64,000 nt of DNA from positions 4,302 through 68,301 of the forward strand of contig MNCI01003614.1 of the NCBI GenBank assembly GCA_015680685.1, given 5' to 3'. Each line of letters opens with the position of its first letter. Position 1 is the stretch's first letter. Below the pieces are notes generated by a model, which did not search any database, was not told the DNA's origin, and saw nothing but the letters and a program-made list of their open reading frames with translations. This DNA comes from Gnetum montanum (lineage: Eukaryota; Streptophyta; Gnetopsida; Gnetales; Gnetaceae). Below, piece after piece: positions 1 through 11,235 of this stretch. A program made the translations under genes and the position numbers.

Positions 1-1
1 C

Positions 2-340
2 CTCTCCACCATTATAAATGAGGCTCAACACACCGAGGCTCGGATAATGGATTTGGATTCAGTAGAAGAGAAGCAGATACGAGCTCTTGATACGATTGAG
101 AAATATCAAGATAAACAGAGACAGAAGCATCATCACAACCTTCAGCAGCGTCCGATCAAGAAAGGAGACCTGGTTCTCAAAGCCGTGCGCGAGTCGGCAA
201 GTAAGTTCTCGGCGAATTGGGAAGGTCCTTTCTCTATGGTCGACGCATATAGCAACGGAGCTTTCAGACTAGCAGACATCAATGTCAATGAACTGCCAAA
301 CCCTGTAAATCATGTATATCTAAAGTGGTATTACATTTAG
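2..340 (+). CDS. Element A: integrase C-terminal end (partial)
   Basis: This is the last 112 or so codons of a Ty3/gypsy integrase, open from the window edge to a TAG stop. It carries the post-catalytic block KKGDLVLKAVRE, then KFSANWEGPFSMVDAYSNGA and NPVNHVYLKWYY, which aligns with the integrase ends of elements B, C and H in this window. There is no chromodomain after it, as expected for the Tat/Athila clade. The segment is intact and CpG-rich, unlike the decayed copies nearby. The rest of the element lies left of the window. Confidence 0.85.
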   Translation, partial: LSTIINEAQHTEARIMDLDSVEEKQIRALDTIEKYQDKQRQKHHHNLQQRPIKKGDLVLKAVRESASKFSANWEGPFSMVDAYSNGAFRLADINVNELPNPVNHVYLKWYYI

Positions 341-354
341 CAGTATCTACAGCA

Positions 355-845
355 CGAGTAACCAGGTATGACAATATTCATCCGCTACGACGTAAAACTG
401 GCACTGATCGTCTGCTACGATGTAAAACTGGCATGCCTTGCACGCGTCCACCACAACGCTAAACTAGCAAGTTGTAACTGTCCGCTACGATAAAAAACTG
501 GCAATGTTGTACAGGTCTGCCAAGACAAAAAACTGGCATCTTTTGCACGCGTCTGCCACGATGCTAAACTGGCATGGGTAAGTAGCCGTCTGCTGGGACA
601 TAAAACCAGCACAGCTTTGTCCTTGGGTCATGACACGAAACTGGCATCCATAGCACGGTCTGCTGAGACCATAAATCAGACATACCACCGTCTGCTACGA
701 CGTAAAACTAGCACTTCTTGGTCTGTCCAAACTTTAAACTGGGACCATGGTCTGCTGGGACTTAAAACCAGTAACAGCAGTCTACTAGGACTTAAAACTG
801 GGACTTACAGACTGCTGCCATGTAAATCAAGCGAGCGTGATCATC
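355..845 (+). repeat. Element A: 3' UTR minisatellite (CTGCTACGACGTAAAACTGGCA-like units)
   Basis: Directly after the integrase stop come about a dozen imperfect direct repeats of roughly 30-37 bp. Each is built on TCTGCTACGA followed by TAAAACTGGCA. Equivalent arrays follow integrase in B, C and H. Known biology: Tat/Ogre elements have hypervariable 3' UTRs with tandem subrepeats. Confidence 0.85.
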
Positions 846-1904
846 TCTGTACAGCTGCGTAGCCAACGGGGTGGGATTCTGAGACAGTCCTAGCATTGCC
901 ACCCCACTGGCATCCTATTGATTCCTTGAATAAGCTAAGAGGCATCTTACTAATCCCTCGGAGATGCCACCGCCGTGCCACCACAATGGTAGTACCTCTG
1001 AGAGTTTAGTCTCGCCAGCCGAAGCCCCAACGAAATCCTCGTCGACAATGGCCTCGGGAACCTCCGCCAATCATCACTATCGAATGCCAGCTTCACAAAT
1101 TCATCTGGTCGGTTCCTTATACAACCAGTTAGGTGCACTATCTCTGATGCCTTTTGGCGAAGATATGCTGGGCCAATCGTTAGGATTGGCAGCTCCGCCC
1201 GCATGCTCCGGCTACTTCTTTACAGCCCAATCGCTCTATCTCACATCAAACGGTGTTTGTTTCAACAACCTCGTCTCTTGTTTACATGAGCAATGGTGTT
1301 CTCTGCTTTCTTTTGTGGTTGCAGGTTACTTGCCTTGGAGAATTTCGTCCAAAGATGCGTCCATCTGAGCGGTGAAGTACAACAACGTGTTGAAATGGCT
1401 ACATGGGTTTGCCCGTCCACTGGGAACTACATGTCTATCCCTCTTGAACCCTCACACTTAGCCCTTATCTCATTTCATTTCATCCCAATCATACGCCTCC
1501 TATATGTACCAGCTATATACGTAAACAACCATCTTGCATACTTGCACAGTAATCTAATCCATACACAATCATATATTGTAGCAGAGATATCACAAAAAGT
1601 GATGCACAATGCTCCTTCTACAAGTATTCCTGCTACAATTTGTAACAGAGAAATCTCAGATTGATGTGCTACGCTCGTCTGAAAGCATTCCTGTCGACAT
1701 AAATGAGCGTACATTTCTGTGCGTACGAGCGTATTTCATGACCCTACCATCATAACTCATTTGGCATCTTCCCCTAACCTATTTCCAGCTATATCCCTCT
1801 ATCTCCTATACCTTCTGGCATTGCTCTTCCATGTTGACAGGGCTACACCTGAGTAGCCATGGATAGACGCTGTTCTTGCTTCTGCCAATTTGGTGTTTCG
1901 CATT
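846..1904 (+). other. Element A: 3' UTR without recognised gene
   Basis: This is about 1 kb between the minisatellite and the polypurine-tract hairpin. Short ORFs such as 964-1368 have no recognisable domain and no counterpart in elements C or H, so I treat them as chance. Confidence 0.6.
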
Positions 1905-1957
1905 CTTTGTCGACGTCTTTCGGGCAAGCCCTCTAACCGTGAACAAAGAGGGGCCAT
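1905..1957 (+). promoter_or_regulatory. Element A: hairpin plus polypurine tract
   Basis: CTTTGTCGAC at 1905 can pair with GAACAAAG at 1941-1948. The right arm runs straight into the purine-rich AAAGAGGGGCCA that abuts the LTR start TGAAACACC. The polypurine tract primes plus-strand DNA synthesis. The same hairpin-then-PPT arrangement is present in B, C and H. Confidence 0.8.
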
Positions 1958-2225
1958 TGAAACACCGTGAAAATTACGAGTCGGCCTCAGGCAAAGATTC
2001 GCAATTCAAGAGAGAGCACGCATCAGCTTTGTTCAAGGATAATTTTACGCTCTATTACGCATGGTAGCATAATGAGCGTAATAAGCTCCAAAATAGTCGA
2101 AGGCAGAGTCTAGAGAAGCACTATAATTCGACACTTTCTCTCATGGCGTATGGATAACTTGTCTTTACGCTTGATTACGCGATGATGCGTATCATTGCGT
2201 ATCTCATCACTAAGGCTAGGAATTA

Positions 2226-2372
2226 TTTACGCTTCATTACGCGCTGCTGCGTAGCGAGCATAAATTAGACATTGTTTATGCTTCATTACGTGCAGCTGCA
2301 TAGTGAGCGTAAATTAGACATTGTTTACGCTTCGTTACGCGCAGCTGCGTAGTGAGCGTAAGATAATTTTGA
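2226..2372 (+). repeat. Three 49-bp tandem hairpin units in the U3 of LTR A
   Basis: Units start at 2226, 2275 and 2324, exactly 49 bp apart. Each contains TTTACGCT...AGCGTAAA arms with an inner TTACGC/GCGTA pair, so every unit can fold into a hairpin. Related TTACGC/GCGTA pairs extend from about 2045 to 2520. Confidence 0.85.
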
Positions 2373-2609
2373 GCTTATTGTTTTTATACCGGATTACGCT
2401 CATACATGCAACACAATGCAAATGAGTGTAATATAGCCTGAAAGCAATTGAAACACGCTCAACATGTACCTGCTCTTCACACGCACAACATGCAAATGAG
2501 CGTATTGTGCATAGTCACAGTCTGACTTAAAATTGTCATGTCAACAGAACCTGAAATATCCAGGACCTACATCATCAGGGTTGCACCTTTTCCACGGAGC
2601 GTTGCAGCT

Positions 2610-2617
2610 TATAAATA
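2610..2617 (+). promoter_or_regulatory. TATA box of LTR A
   Basis: TATAAATA lies at about 43 % of the LTR, downstream of the U3 repeats. This is the place expected for the Pol II promoter that makes the element's genomic RNA. Confidence 0.65.
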
Positions 2618-3470
2618 CCTTAGTTGACAAGGGTTGGCAAATTAGAGAAGCAAGGGCATTTTTCTAAGCACCAGAGCATTTATCACTTTTGTTGGCAAAA
2701 TCAAAGGGCAAGAGCATTTTTTGAGCAGGGAAGCACGTATCACCTTGAGTAGAGAAACAAAGAGCAACCTTTTGGCAATTGTCAACAGCACCATCCTTCA
2801 GCAAGAACAGAGCACAGTGCGCTTGAGCCTTAGCAACAAGAGAGATCATTCCTTTGGGGAAGATACGACTTTCTCCATTAGCGATCGCTGCCCTGAGTAG
2901 AACCTACTTGAAGCAAAAAAGCAGAACAAGGACTATGAGATCGTCTCACCCAGTTTGTAGGCTCTACCAGTCAGAAACAGTTGATCGGTAGATGTCAGAG
3001 CTTGACCTTCCTTGCATCCCAGCTTTGACCTACGAGGTAGATCGGACTTCTGTCTGGACAGTTTCCTTGTTGTTTTGTATTCATTTTTTGCATCAAGTTA
3101 TTGAGGGTCTCTCCCATTATAACGTGACATACAAATCATACATTCTTTCAAAAATCGAAACATAGATCTTTGAAAATCATGCGCTTCTCTCTTGATTAGC
3201 ATCTCTTTGGTGTGTTTGACGTTATCAGCGTAGCGATCCATCCACATTGTTTTCCTCCCATTTCACGATCCCTCGAATCAAATCGAAGCACGCAAAGATC
3301 CGTAATCTTCATCGTTTACTAACCCATAAGTCCCTGTCTGATCGACAAGACCGTTCAGGGCACCGCGGATTCGCTTTTTCCAGCATAGCCCTCACGCAGA
3401 TCCGTGGTTAAAACTATATACACGGAACCTCGTTCAGTATTTCCAGTTGCCGACGTTTTCCGTTGTTACA

Positions 3471-4683
3471 GGTAATAAATGATGTGTGTGAGTTGTGTCA
3501 TAAGTGAAAATTACAAAACATTACACAAGTGGGTCCTTCCCAAAGTAGGCTCCAACCTATAATGCCCTTGTGTAACCACACTTAAAGTGTCCGTGGGCAC
3601 TAGAAGGGTTAAATGTAATCTGCACTAACTCCACAAAACACACACATGTAGCTATCACCAGGATGAGATGAAAATTCTATGCTACATGGGACACAAGCTA
3701 CAATTATACGAACAGTGAGATGAGATGAACTATAGAAAGGGATCATAGAGATTGGGACATGAGGTAATTGACCCAGGACATAGTGAATCCTGCATGTAGA
3801 GCATGATTAATGTGTCATTAATCCGTCATTCCAAGATTAGGACCAAGTCCATTCCTCTAACCAGTGACATCGCATTGTTTCATCTCATGATGAAAAACTA
3901 TGAGAGTACCATAACAACAAGGTGTACGATCACTTGGCGTTTCATCCAAGGAAGGAGTGATTTTTGTTTTGTGGCACTTTTCTTTTTGTTTTTCTTCTTT
4001 TTTTCTTTTTTCTTCTCTTTTTTGCTCTTTTTTTTCTTTTTTCGATTGCTTAATCTAGAGAAGCTACCAACGTTCAGGCATGGATGCATGTCTTTCTAGT
4101 GGAACCCCCTAGAAAAGCATTGGATTTTTCATAGTGCCCTTTTGATGAATTTTCCATTTTTCATTAGATCTACAAGGATCTTAGTACAACCACGTTGCAT
4201 GATAACTTCCATAGACATCACCAAAGAGAATCCACAACTCCCCTTGATGTCACACCCTAATCATTCTCTCTTGGTCCATCCTTCTTCATTCTGGGTACAA
4301 TGAACACAAAATTAATTTTAAGTTTTAACAATTTCAAGAATATCACTATACCCTTGAACAGAACCTCTTATTTGTAGAGTGGATGAGTGGGTGTAATGGG
4401 CTCACTATCCAAATAATTGATCACTAGAGACTTGATAACATAGAACACACCTCAACCAACGAGCCACATGAGTGTTTTATTCATGGATGAGATTATTTAC
4501 AAGAATGTAAAAAGATAAAAATACCAAAAAGTCAAAAAGGGTAAAAAGATAAAACAAGAAATTGAAAAATGAAAAACTGGAAAACAAAAATTGAAAAATT
4601 AAAGAAAATGAAAAGTAGTTATTAATCCTGCTTATTAGAATGAGGGATATGCCTCATAGCTAAATGGTTGAGGATGGCAAGGA
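3471..4683 (-). other. Element E: non-coding spacer after gag
   Basis: No RT, protease or integrase is recognisable. On the minus strand it starts with a T-rich stretch (about 4620-4500). After that come blocks co-linear with element F 50720-51200, for example a CTATGTTATCAAG-type block and a CACCCACTCATCCACTCTA-type block. The T-rich/A-rich runs at 3960-4050 make low-complexity ORFs that I do not accept. Confidence 0.6.
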
Positions 4684-5413
4684 TTAATAATTGACAATGA
4701 GGATCCTTGCATTTTGGAAGTATTCAGGCTTGGTGATATTTACCCCATCAGGTTTCACATAGTTAATTATAATGAACATAGTGGGGAAATTTATATGATG
4801 TAGTTCCTGGATAATGAGTTGACCCACTATGATGTTTGTGATTGGAAGATTGTATGCAAGGATCAAGTTGTCACTCTCCATGTCTATGTTCATTGGGCCG
4901 TATGATTGTTGGAGTGTGATTTGGTGGCCCTGATGGAGTTACATGAGGGATTGGGTTCTAAGGTAAGGGTGCACCACAGTGTGGGACTTGTGCTGAGTTG
5001 GAGGATGTAGTGGCCTTGAAATTGTGTTGTCTCTTCTTACATTCATGTTTAAAGAAGGGATGCTTTTGATGTTGAGGAGGCCTCTCACTGCTGTTGGAAG
5101 TAGTAGCACAAGTATTGTTCGTGGGTTGTTGCTATGGTGCAGATACCTTAGAAATATTTTGTGGCACTGTAGAAGGAGGGAAAGAATGAGAATGCTAAAA
5201 GTTAGGAGGAGTATAGGATGCACAAGGTGGTGGTTGTGTTGGAGGCATGGGTTGATAGTATTGAGGGGAATGATACTGTGGTGAGATAGAGTGCGTTGGC
5301 TTAGTTGGAGAAATAGGATGTTGAACTTGATAAGCATTTGGATTCGGATGATATGAAGGATGTCTCCAATCTAAGGGTGGTCTTCCCCATGACTAGAATT
5401 GTTGCCACTGTGA
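4684..5413 (-). pseudogene. Element E: Gln/Pro-rich gag tail and downstream ORF remnant
   Basis: In one minus-strand frame around 5280-5200 the peptide is rich in S, P, Q and Y (SPQYHSPQYYQPMPP), typical of the disordered tail of Athila gag. A similar YYFEYHQPVISS stretch occurs in element F near 49700. The frame breaks several times. A 69-codon ORF at 4684-4893 follows, and I cannot assign it. Confidence 0.5.
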
Positions 5414-6400
5414 TCAAACACAGTATCTCTGTACAAACTCTGGATGTAACGTGTTTCCCCAATGCTCATGTAAATGTAACAATATTGAGCATTGGCCCTT
5501 GGGGTGATCGTACATGCATATGTTGCATTCATACATATGATTGGTAGTTGAGATCTTATTTCCCTTATCCCTTCTTTCCAATTTTCTAATGTTTTTTCTT
5601 GCTTCTTGGGTTGTTAAAACTCTATCACCAATGATATCGATAAATTCTCCACACTTTTGATACGTCCATTCCAACATCTTATTGATCTTTGTCTTGGCTT
5701 CTTCTAATGTTTGTTGTGTTGGAAAAGATGATGTTTCCACATTGAGATTGGTTGATTTCTCCTTTTTATGATTATGGACCTCTGTTAAGTTGAGATTTTG
5801 GTCCCGTTGATGTTTTTCAACACTCTCCCATCTAATCATTTCTCCTTCTTCCTTTGCTACTAGCTTAATAAGCTCTTGGACTTGATGTGTTCGTAGTTCA
5901 TATAGTTGACCTTGGGCATACATTCCTAAGGTTTCTCTTGTTTCATTATGTAGCCCATCAATGATATGATACATTAGCCTTTCCTCGGAAAACCCATGGC
6001 CCAGAAAATTGTTTAACAGTGCATAATATCTTTCTAAGGCCATTTCCAAGGGTTCATGTTGTGCTTGTATCCATCCTTGGATTTTTTTCCTCAAGGTTGG
6101 CACTCTTGCGTAGGTTTTAAAGACTTCTACCATTGTTGACCAACGTCATATTGAATTTGGTTTTAACGATCTATACCATACTTTTGCTTGGTCAACGAGT
6201 GTCATAGGGAAGGGCTTAAGTTTTTGCCAACCATTATCAATGTTATTCCATGTGCAGGCATCATAGAAGGCTTGTAAATGTTGATACGAGTCTAAGTCAT
6301 AGCCTCCTAAAAACTTAGAAAAGTTGTTTAAATCAAGCCTGGGTAGACGAATCTCTTTATGATGCCTACATGAGATTTGAACAGCCTCTTGTATTTGCAT
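5414..6400 (-). pseudogene. Element E: Athila-like gag (capsid) with a frame break
   Basis: Two minus-strand ORFs (6400-6146 and 6133-5414) form one gag capsid region broken near 6140. Order: LPRLDLNNFSKFLGG, FPMTLVDQAKVWYRSL, then a second half with YALLNNFLGHGFSEERLMYH and DGLHNETRETLGMYAQGQ. This matches the retrotransposon gag domain of Athila-type elements (F..L...A..W..SL, then a Y..GL...TR motif). The C-terminal part holds a helical stretch and the block YDHPKGQCSILLHLHEH, which reappears in element F. No catalytic residues are expected. Confidence 0.75.
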
Positions 6401-6726
6401 TAAGCTTGTAGTGGCCAGTAGGGGTTCATCTTAATCAAGTAAGTTGTGCTTTTGTGCATTGTGATGATGTTTTTTTCATTCATGTTTATAAGAAACCCCC
6501 ACTTCAGGTTGTGAGCTCCAATCTTCATCATCATATAGTTCGTTTGTTCTCCAATGAACTTCCTCACTAAGTGTGGCATTATTGTAGGCTTGTAGGAGAG
6601 CCATAGTTGTGAAGTTGTGTGTGAATTTATATGTGACTTTCTATAATTATTTCTTTCTAAAAGATATATCGTTAAGTCCTTTACAGTGACCTTGTATGAT
6701 ATAACTAATCTAGATAACTAGCACCA

Positions 6727-6744
6727 TCCCTGACAATGGCACCT
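6727..6744 (-). promoter_or_regulatory. Element E: primer-binding site, tRNA-Asp type
   Basis: The minus strand directly after the LTR reads AGGTGCCATTGTCAGGGA. It differs from the Athila-type PBS TGGCGCCGTTGTCGGGGA at four places, three of which are C-to-T or G-to-A changes. It would prime minus-strand DNA synthesis. Confidence 0.75.
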
Positions 6745-6745
6745 A

Positions 6746-7623
6746 TGATGAGTGGTGAGGTACCCCTACACTCAACCATACGAATACGAGCGTTACACAC
6801 ATGATCCAGTCGAACTCCATAGATGGACTTGTTGTGGCACCTAGACAGTTATACTTAGGTCACAGTTCATTCTCTTCCCACCTGGACTAGTATTATATTT
6901 GTCACATATGGTTTAGTCCAGAGTGAGGTGTATGATGGGTTTCCTAATCTAATGCTACTCCTAAAGGCAATAGAAAGTAATATTATCTATGCTAGGAGGA
7001 AAAGGGTAAGAGAATCTAAACTGTGTAAGTGCGATAAGCATCCACTTTATGATTATCCATACACATCTTGGACTTCATGCATGACTACCACTAGGATTAC
7101 CAAGCACAGATCCTAGGTACGCTACTGGGTTACCAAGTAGTCACACTTAAATGCTTGTAATCAAGTCGTACTCATTCCGCATTGCTAGGAGATAAGGATG
7201 AGAGAAACTAATTAGGAAAGTAGTAAATAATAATTAAATAAATAAATAAACAAAGTGAATGCTGCAATGATGAAGTAATCTCGATCTTTATTTCCGGTCA
7301 TGCGCGTGTCCAAGTACGTCACACTCAAATAAGGATGTTGTACAATTACATTCATCACACTGCGGGCATACACTAGAAAATATTCTAACTCTAGAGGGAC
7401 AAAACTACCAGATTCTAGATACAATCTAACATAAAACTGAGAAATAAGGGAGAGCTAGCTCTTATTTATAGAATTGGCGGTAGGCTACATACACAATATC
7501 ACGGCTGATCACGGCTAGGATATTGCGTACCCGATATCATGGCCCATGGGATATTGCAACTGTGATATCACGGCTATGATATCACTACCATGATATCACA
7601 ACCATCAAATTCATGACTTATCA
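6746..7623 (-). mobile_element. Element E: 5' LTR
   Basis: On the minus strand it starts TGATAAGTCATG and ends CCACTCATCA, 878 bp. The end matches the 3' end of LTR F (53606-53615), and much of the U5 is alignable. TATAAATAAG is at 7470-7461. Upstream U3 carries repeated GATATCACGGC-type blocks (7495-7610). The flank GATAC (7624-7628) is one expected target-site copy. Confidence 0.8.
7461..7470 (-). promoter_or_regulatory. TATA box of LTR E
   Basis: TATAAATAAG on the minus strand, in the same relative place as TATAAATA at 52875 in LTR F. Confidence 0.6.
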
Positions 7624-8110
7624 GATACTATAGCTAGACTTGCCTTGTTATCCTTTATGAATGGATTTAGGATATAACTAAATTAGGATCAACCTAAAGC
7701 ACCAACTTAGCACAACCTTTATGACCCCATGGTGGATGATTTTTTATACCATGATGCCCTTTGGCCTTAAGAATGCTAGAGTGACATACGAGAGAGCCAT
7801 GTCCTATATCTTCAGTGATTACATGTTTGGTTTTCTTAATGATTATGTAGATGACATGGTTGTGAAATATAAAATAGCCAATGATCATGCTAATGACCTA
7901 GATTTGGTGCTTAAACAATTCCTCAAATATGAGCTTAGCCTCAATCCTAAGAAGTGTGTCTTTGGTGTCAAGATTGGTAAGATGCTTGGCTTTGTTGTCT
8001 CTAAGGTAGGGATACATGTAGATCATGATAAGGTTAAGGCCATATCCAAATTGGCAACACCTACTAATCTTAAAGAGCTTCGGGGATTACCATGTAGACT
8101 ATAATTTAGT
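7624..8110 (+). pseudogene. Element B: reverse transcriptase fragment
   Basis: This covers the palm of a Ty3/gypsy RT. FYTMMPFGLKNA is followed by the catalytic NDYVDDMVVK motif (YVDD intact) and YELSLNPKKCVFGVKIGKMLGF. The first 100 bp decode only in pieces with stops. The upstream fingers are missing because element E cuts the gene. It aligns over its length with the RT of C (30635-31400) and H. Confidence 0.85.
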
Positions 8111-8159
8111 CATAGGCTTATTGTTAGGCTTACAAATAAGTCATAGCCCATGCACAATT

Positions 8160-8960
8160 CCTTAACAAAGGAGTTCATTATGAGTGGATGGCTCAATGCC
8201 AGGAAGCCTTTGAAAACTTTAAGCAAGAACTAACACAACTACCTATAGTCTATTCTCTACAAGAGGATAAACCATTTTACATTTAANACTCAAATCCATA
8301 ATGACCAACATCTATGAAAGTAGCTATATAGCCTAATGGAAAGCCATAACTGGAGAGTTCAACCATCATTATGTCTCTCAATCCTTAACAAAAGGTCAAG
8401 CTATAGTCGTACAGCTTACAGTTTCATCGATTGATGACCAAGTAGACATAGAACTTTAGTTCCTTGATGAATACATTAACATAATTAGCCAAGTGCTTGA
8501 GGGTTATGAGATAGTCATGAACTTTGACAAAGCTTCAACTACCCTTGGGGCTACTACTTCTACCATCATAACATTCCCATTTGGTAAAATCCAACCCTTT
8601 GCCTATCATGTTGGGTTCCCATGTACCAAAAACATAGTAGAATATGAGGGTTTTATTATAGGAATGATGGCAACTTAGGACCTAGAAATCATGTTCCTAA
8701 CCATTAAAGGCAATTCACAACTCATGGTTAGCCAACTAACCAAAGTCTATTCATGTAAAGCTAACCACTTACAACCTTACTATGAACTAGGAAAGTAATT
8801 ACTACAACAATTCATATACATTAATATCCAACACACACCTCAAAATGAAAACACCATAGGTGATGCAATTGCAACATTATCCCATAGTATGATGCCAGAT
8901 GTGTTTAGCAAGTTGCCCACCTTAACTATGGACTGCACTACTTCCATTACATAGAAAACT
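8160..8960 (+). pseudogene. Element B: RNase H region, first RNase H deleted
   Basis: HYEWMAQCQEAFENFKQEL leads into RNase H, as in C. The sequence then jumps at the single N (8287) from KPFYI to a block matching the very end of the first RNase H in C, so about 80 codons of the gypsy-type RNase H are missing. The second, archaeal-type RNase H follows: VMNFDKASTTLGAT (D kept; the usual G is K), KNIVEYEGFI (E) and IKGNSQLMVSQL (the usual D is N), then NTIGDAIATL. Several stops interrupt it. Confidence 0.75.
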
Positions 8961-9169
8961 AAGGATACCTTTGTGTCATAATTCATATTTCTCCTTTCAA
9001 GAAGTGGTATGACGATATCAAATTTCATCTTATGCATGGTGAATCATCACAAGGCTTGACTACTTCTCAGAAATACACAATATGCAAATGGTTGAAGTAG
9101 TATGCCATCATAGATGATAATACATTATGTCGATGCTCCTATGATGGCATAATCCTAAAGTGTTTATGA

Positions 9170-10248
9170 AAAAAACAAAAGGCAGAATAGTCCTAGAGGT
9201 GGTTCATGAGGGTGTTTGTGGTGGACATATAGGACCTAGATCCATGGCCACTAAGATTAAATAGTTAGGCTACTATATGCCCCATATGAAAAATGACTAC
9301 CTACAAAAGGTTAATAGATGAAATACATGTCAATGATATAGCAACTTAATGCATGTATCACCAACTAAGTTGCATATGACCCAAATAACATGTTTTTTTT
9401 CAATGATGGGGGTTGGATATCATTGGATCCTTAACACCTAAATATACCGTAGGTTATAACTTCATCATCACTACAACTGAATACTTTAACAAGTGGGTTG
9501 AAGCTATTTCTCTAAGGAAGACCACATTTGAACAAGTTCACAAATTTATCCTAGACAACATTATAGGTCGTTTTGGCATACACATGATCATAGTTATAGA
9601 CAATGGACATCAATTTAATAGCCAAGAAACCAAGGATTTTTATCACAACCTAGGAATTAAGCATGCTTTCTTGTTACCTTACTACCCCCAAGCTAATGGA
9701 TAGGTGGAAGCAAGAAACAAGGCCATTATCAACTTGCTTAGGAAGATGCTCAACAATAGCAAGTGGAAGTGCCATGAGTAGCTTGTCCACACACTATGGG
9801 CATATAGAACAACATATCGCATGGTAACTAGCATGACCCCTTATAGCCTTGTTTATGGTTCTGAAGATGTTATTCCTCTTGAATTGTAGGTACCATTTCT
9901 TTGAGTAGCCTTGACCAATATTATCAATGATGTGAAAAGCAAGGAGTGGAGACAATAACATTGGATTCAGTGGAAATGCAAAATATGCAAGTGCTTACTC
10001 ACATTAAGTGCTATTAAGAGAGCTAGAACTGACAACATCACCATAATGTGACCATGTGTAAGATCAAGGAGGGGGACCTCATCTTCAAGGCCATTCATGA
10101 GCATGCAAACAAATTCATAGCCAATTGGGAAGGGTCCTACCTTGTCACTAGAGCCTATGAAAATAAAGCATTTAGAATAGCTAACATGGATGGAAATGAG
10201 TTGGCCAATCTAGTCAATAATTCCTATCTAAAACCATACTACATGTAG
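9170..10248 (+). pseudogene. Element B: integrase
   Basis: The zinc-binding region is recognisable but damaged (VVHEGVCGGHIG at about 9200). The catalytic core has DIIGSLTPKY (D) and VIDNGHQFNSQE (D), then ANG-stop-VEARNK with the third acidic residue (E) kept. The C-terminal block is KIKEGDLIFKAIHEHANKF...NSYLKPYYM, ending in TAG at 10246-10248. Stops at about 9702 and at 9887-9889 break the frame. The second stop is at the same codon as in C and H. Confidence 0.85.
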
Positions 10249-10254
10249 CCAATA

Positions 10255-10390
10255 GATCATCAACAAGAAATCCTACCTTCAATAGGTCACTACAACCTTA
10301 AGTTGGCACCACGACCTACTAGGGCCTGAAACTACTACCATGGACTACCATGACCTTAAGCTAGCAACACATATGGTCTCAATGCATTGT
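10255..10390 (+). repeat. Element B: short 3' UTR repeat with TTAAGTTGGCA/TTAAGCTAGCA core
   Basis: Three or four degraded units (ACAACCTTAAGTTGGCACC, then CATGACCTTAAGCTAGCAAC and others) are the remnant of the array seen in A, C and H after integrase. Confidence 0.6.
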
Positions 10391-10421
10391 AATGTTATAA
10401 TATGTAGTGGTGTTTTGTATT

Positions 10422-10474
10422 CTTTGTTGATGCCTCTCAGGTCAATCCTCCAGACACCAATGAAGAGGGACCAT
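10422..10474 (+). promoter_or_regulatory. Element B: hairpin plus polypurine tract
   Basis: CTTTGTTGAT at 10422 faces ACACCAATGAAGAGGGACCA before the LTR. The right arm is decayed (ATGAAG for ACAAAG), but the layout is the same as in A, C and H. Confidence 0.65.
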
Positions 10475-10597
10475 TTAAACACCACAAAATTTTGTATATC
10501 ATAACTGATATTCATCATGTAGCTTTCACCCCATGAAACCTATGGTAAAATTTCATTGTAAATGTGAAAATTGTAACCCACAATGGATAATTTCATA

Positions 10598-10780
10598 NNN
10601 NNNNNNNNNNNNNNNNNNNNNNNNNNNNNNNNNNNNNNNNNNNNNNNNNNNNNNNNNNNNNNNNNNNNNNNNNNNNNNNNNNNNNNNNNNNNNNNNNNNN
10701 NNNNNNNNNNNNNNNNNNNNNNNNNNNNNNNNNNNNNNNNNNNNNNNNNNNNNNNNNNNNNNNNNNNNNNNNNNNNNNNN
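10598..10780. other. Assembly gap (183 N)
   Basis: A run of N followed at once by eight G. Its length may be nominal. It lies in U3 of LTR B. Confidence 0.95.
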
Positions 10781-10904
10781 GGGGGGGGTCAAATATGCCT
10801 TTTGGAAAGCTAAGAAAGGTAATTTGATGGGTTTTATGGGGGGTAGAAATTTTTCTACATTGAAAACACATGTAGGGTGTAGATCTTACCTACACCTAGT
10901 GTGG

Positions 10905-11235
10905 AAGGGTAAGGGGTTTGAAAACTTTCCCTCCTTTAACATGGAGACCAAAGGCACATTTTGGAAATTTTCTTCCCAAATTGAAAAGCTTTTCCCCAGC
11001 TTGGAAACTTTTCCTCTAGCATGGAAAGTTTTCTCCTTCAATAGGGAGACCAAAGGCACATTTGGAAACTTTCCCCCATAGCCTGAAAAGCTTTTCCACC
11101 AGTGTGGAAAATTTAAGCCCCCAGTTTGGAAGCCACAAGGAGAAAAATTCATTAAGTTATCCACTTCAACATTGACTAGTCACTTTAACAAGCATGATGG
11201 AGAGCTCAACATGGAAGATTCATCTCCAACATGGA
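10905..11235 (+). repeat. Degenerate subrepeats in U3 of LTR B
   Basis: Imperfect units contain ACATGGAGACCAAAGGCACA and TTGGAAA(A/C)TTTTCC-like blocks repeated about five times. The inverted character (GGAAA...TTTCC) recalls the palindromic U3 repeats of A and C. Confidence 0.6.

Larger units (their letters stand above)
1958..3470 (+). mobile_element. Element A: 3' LTR
   Basis: It starts TGAAACACCGTGAAAATT right after the polypurine tract and ends ...GTTGTTACA, giving 1,513 bp with TG...CA ends. The last 30 bp resemble the LTR ends of C (GGCGATACA) and B (TTGCAACA). The right flank is GGTAA (3471-3475), which should be the target-site duplication. The left copy is outside the window. A TATA box lies at 2610. 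It is rich in CG, so it looks relatively young. Confidence 0.85.
3471..7623 (-). mobile_element. Element E: Athila-like element, 5' part, interrupted by A
   Basis: Read on the minus strand, the order is LTR (7623-6746), tRNA-Asp-like PBS, gag, a Gln/Pro-rich tail and a T-rich non-coding spacer. The spacer stops at element A's LTR (3470). The 3' part of E is presumably beyond A, outside the window. Its LTR end and T-rich spacer match element F (48846-53615), which fixes the boundaries. It sits at 7624 inside the RT of element B. Confidence 0.75.

Noticed and set aside
964-1664. Plus-strand ORFs of 134 and 123 codons in element A's 3' UTR
   Set aside because: Not conserved in the homologous 3' UTR of H or C; no domain.
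2045-2520. Hairpin repeats as a MITE or helitron end
   Set aside because: They lie inside a well-bounded LTR with TG...CA ends and a PPT next to it; no separate TSD.
3898-4099. ORFs on both strands in the poly-T/poly-A stretch
   Set aside because: Low-complexity KKEKKK or FFFSFF translation from a homopolymer-rich tract; no domain.
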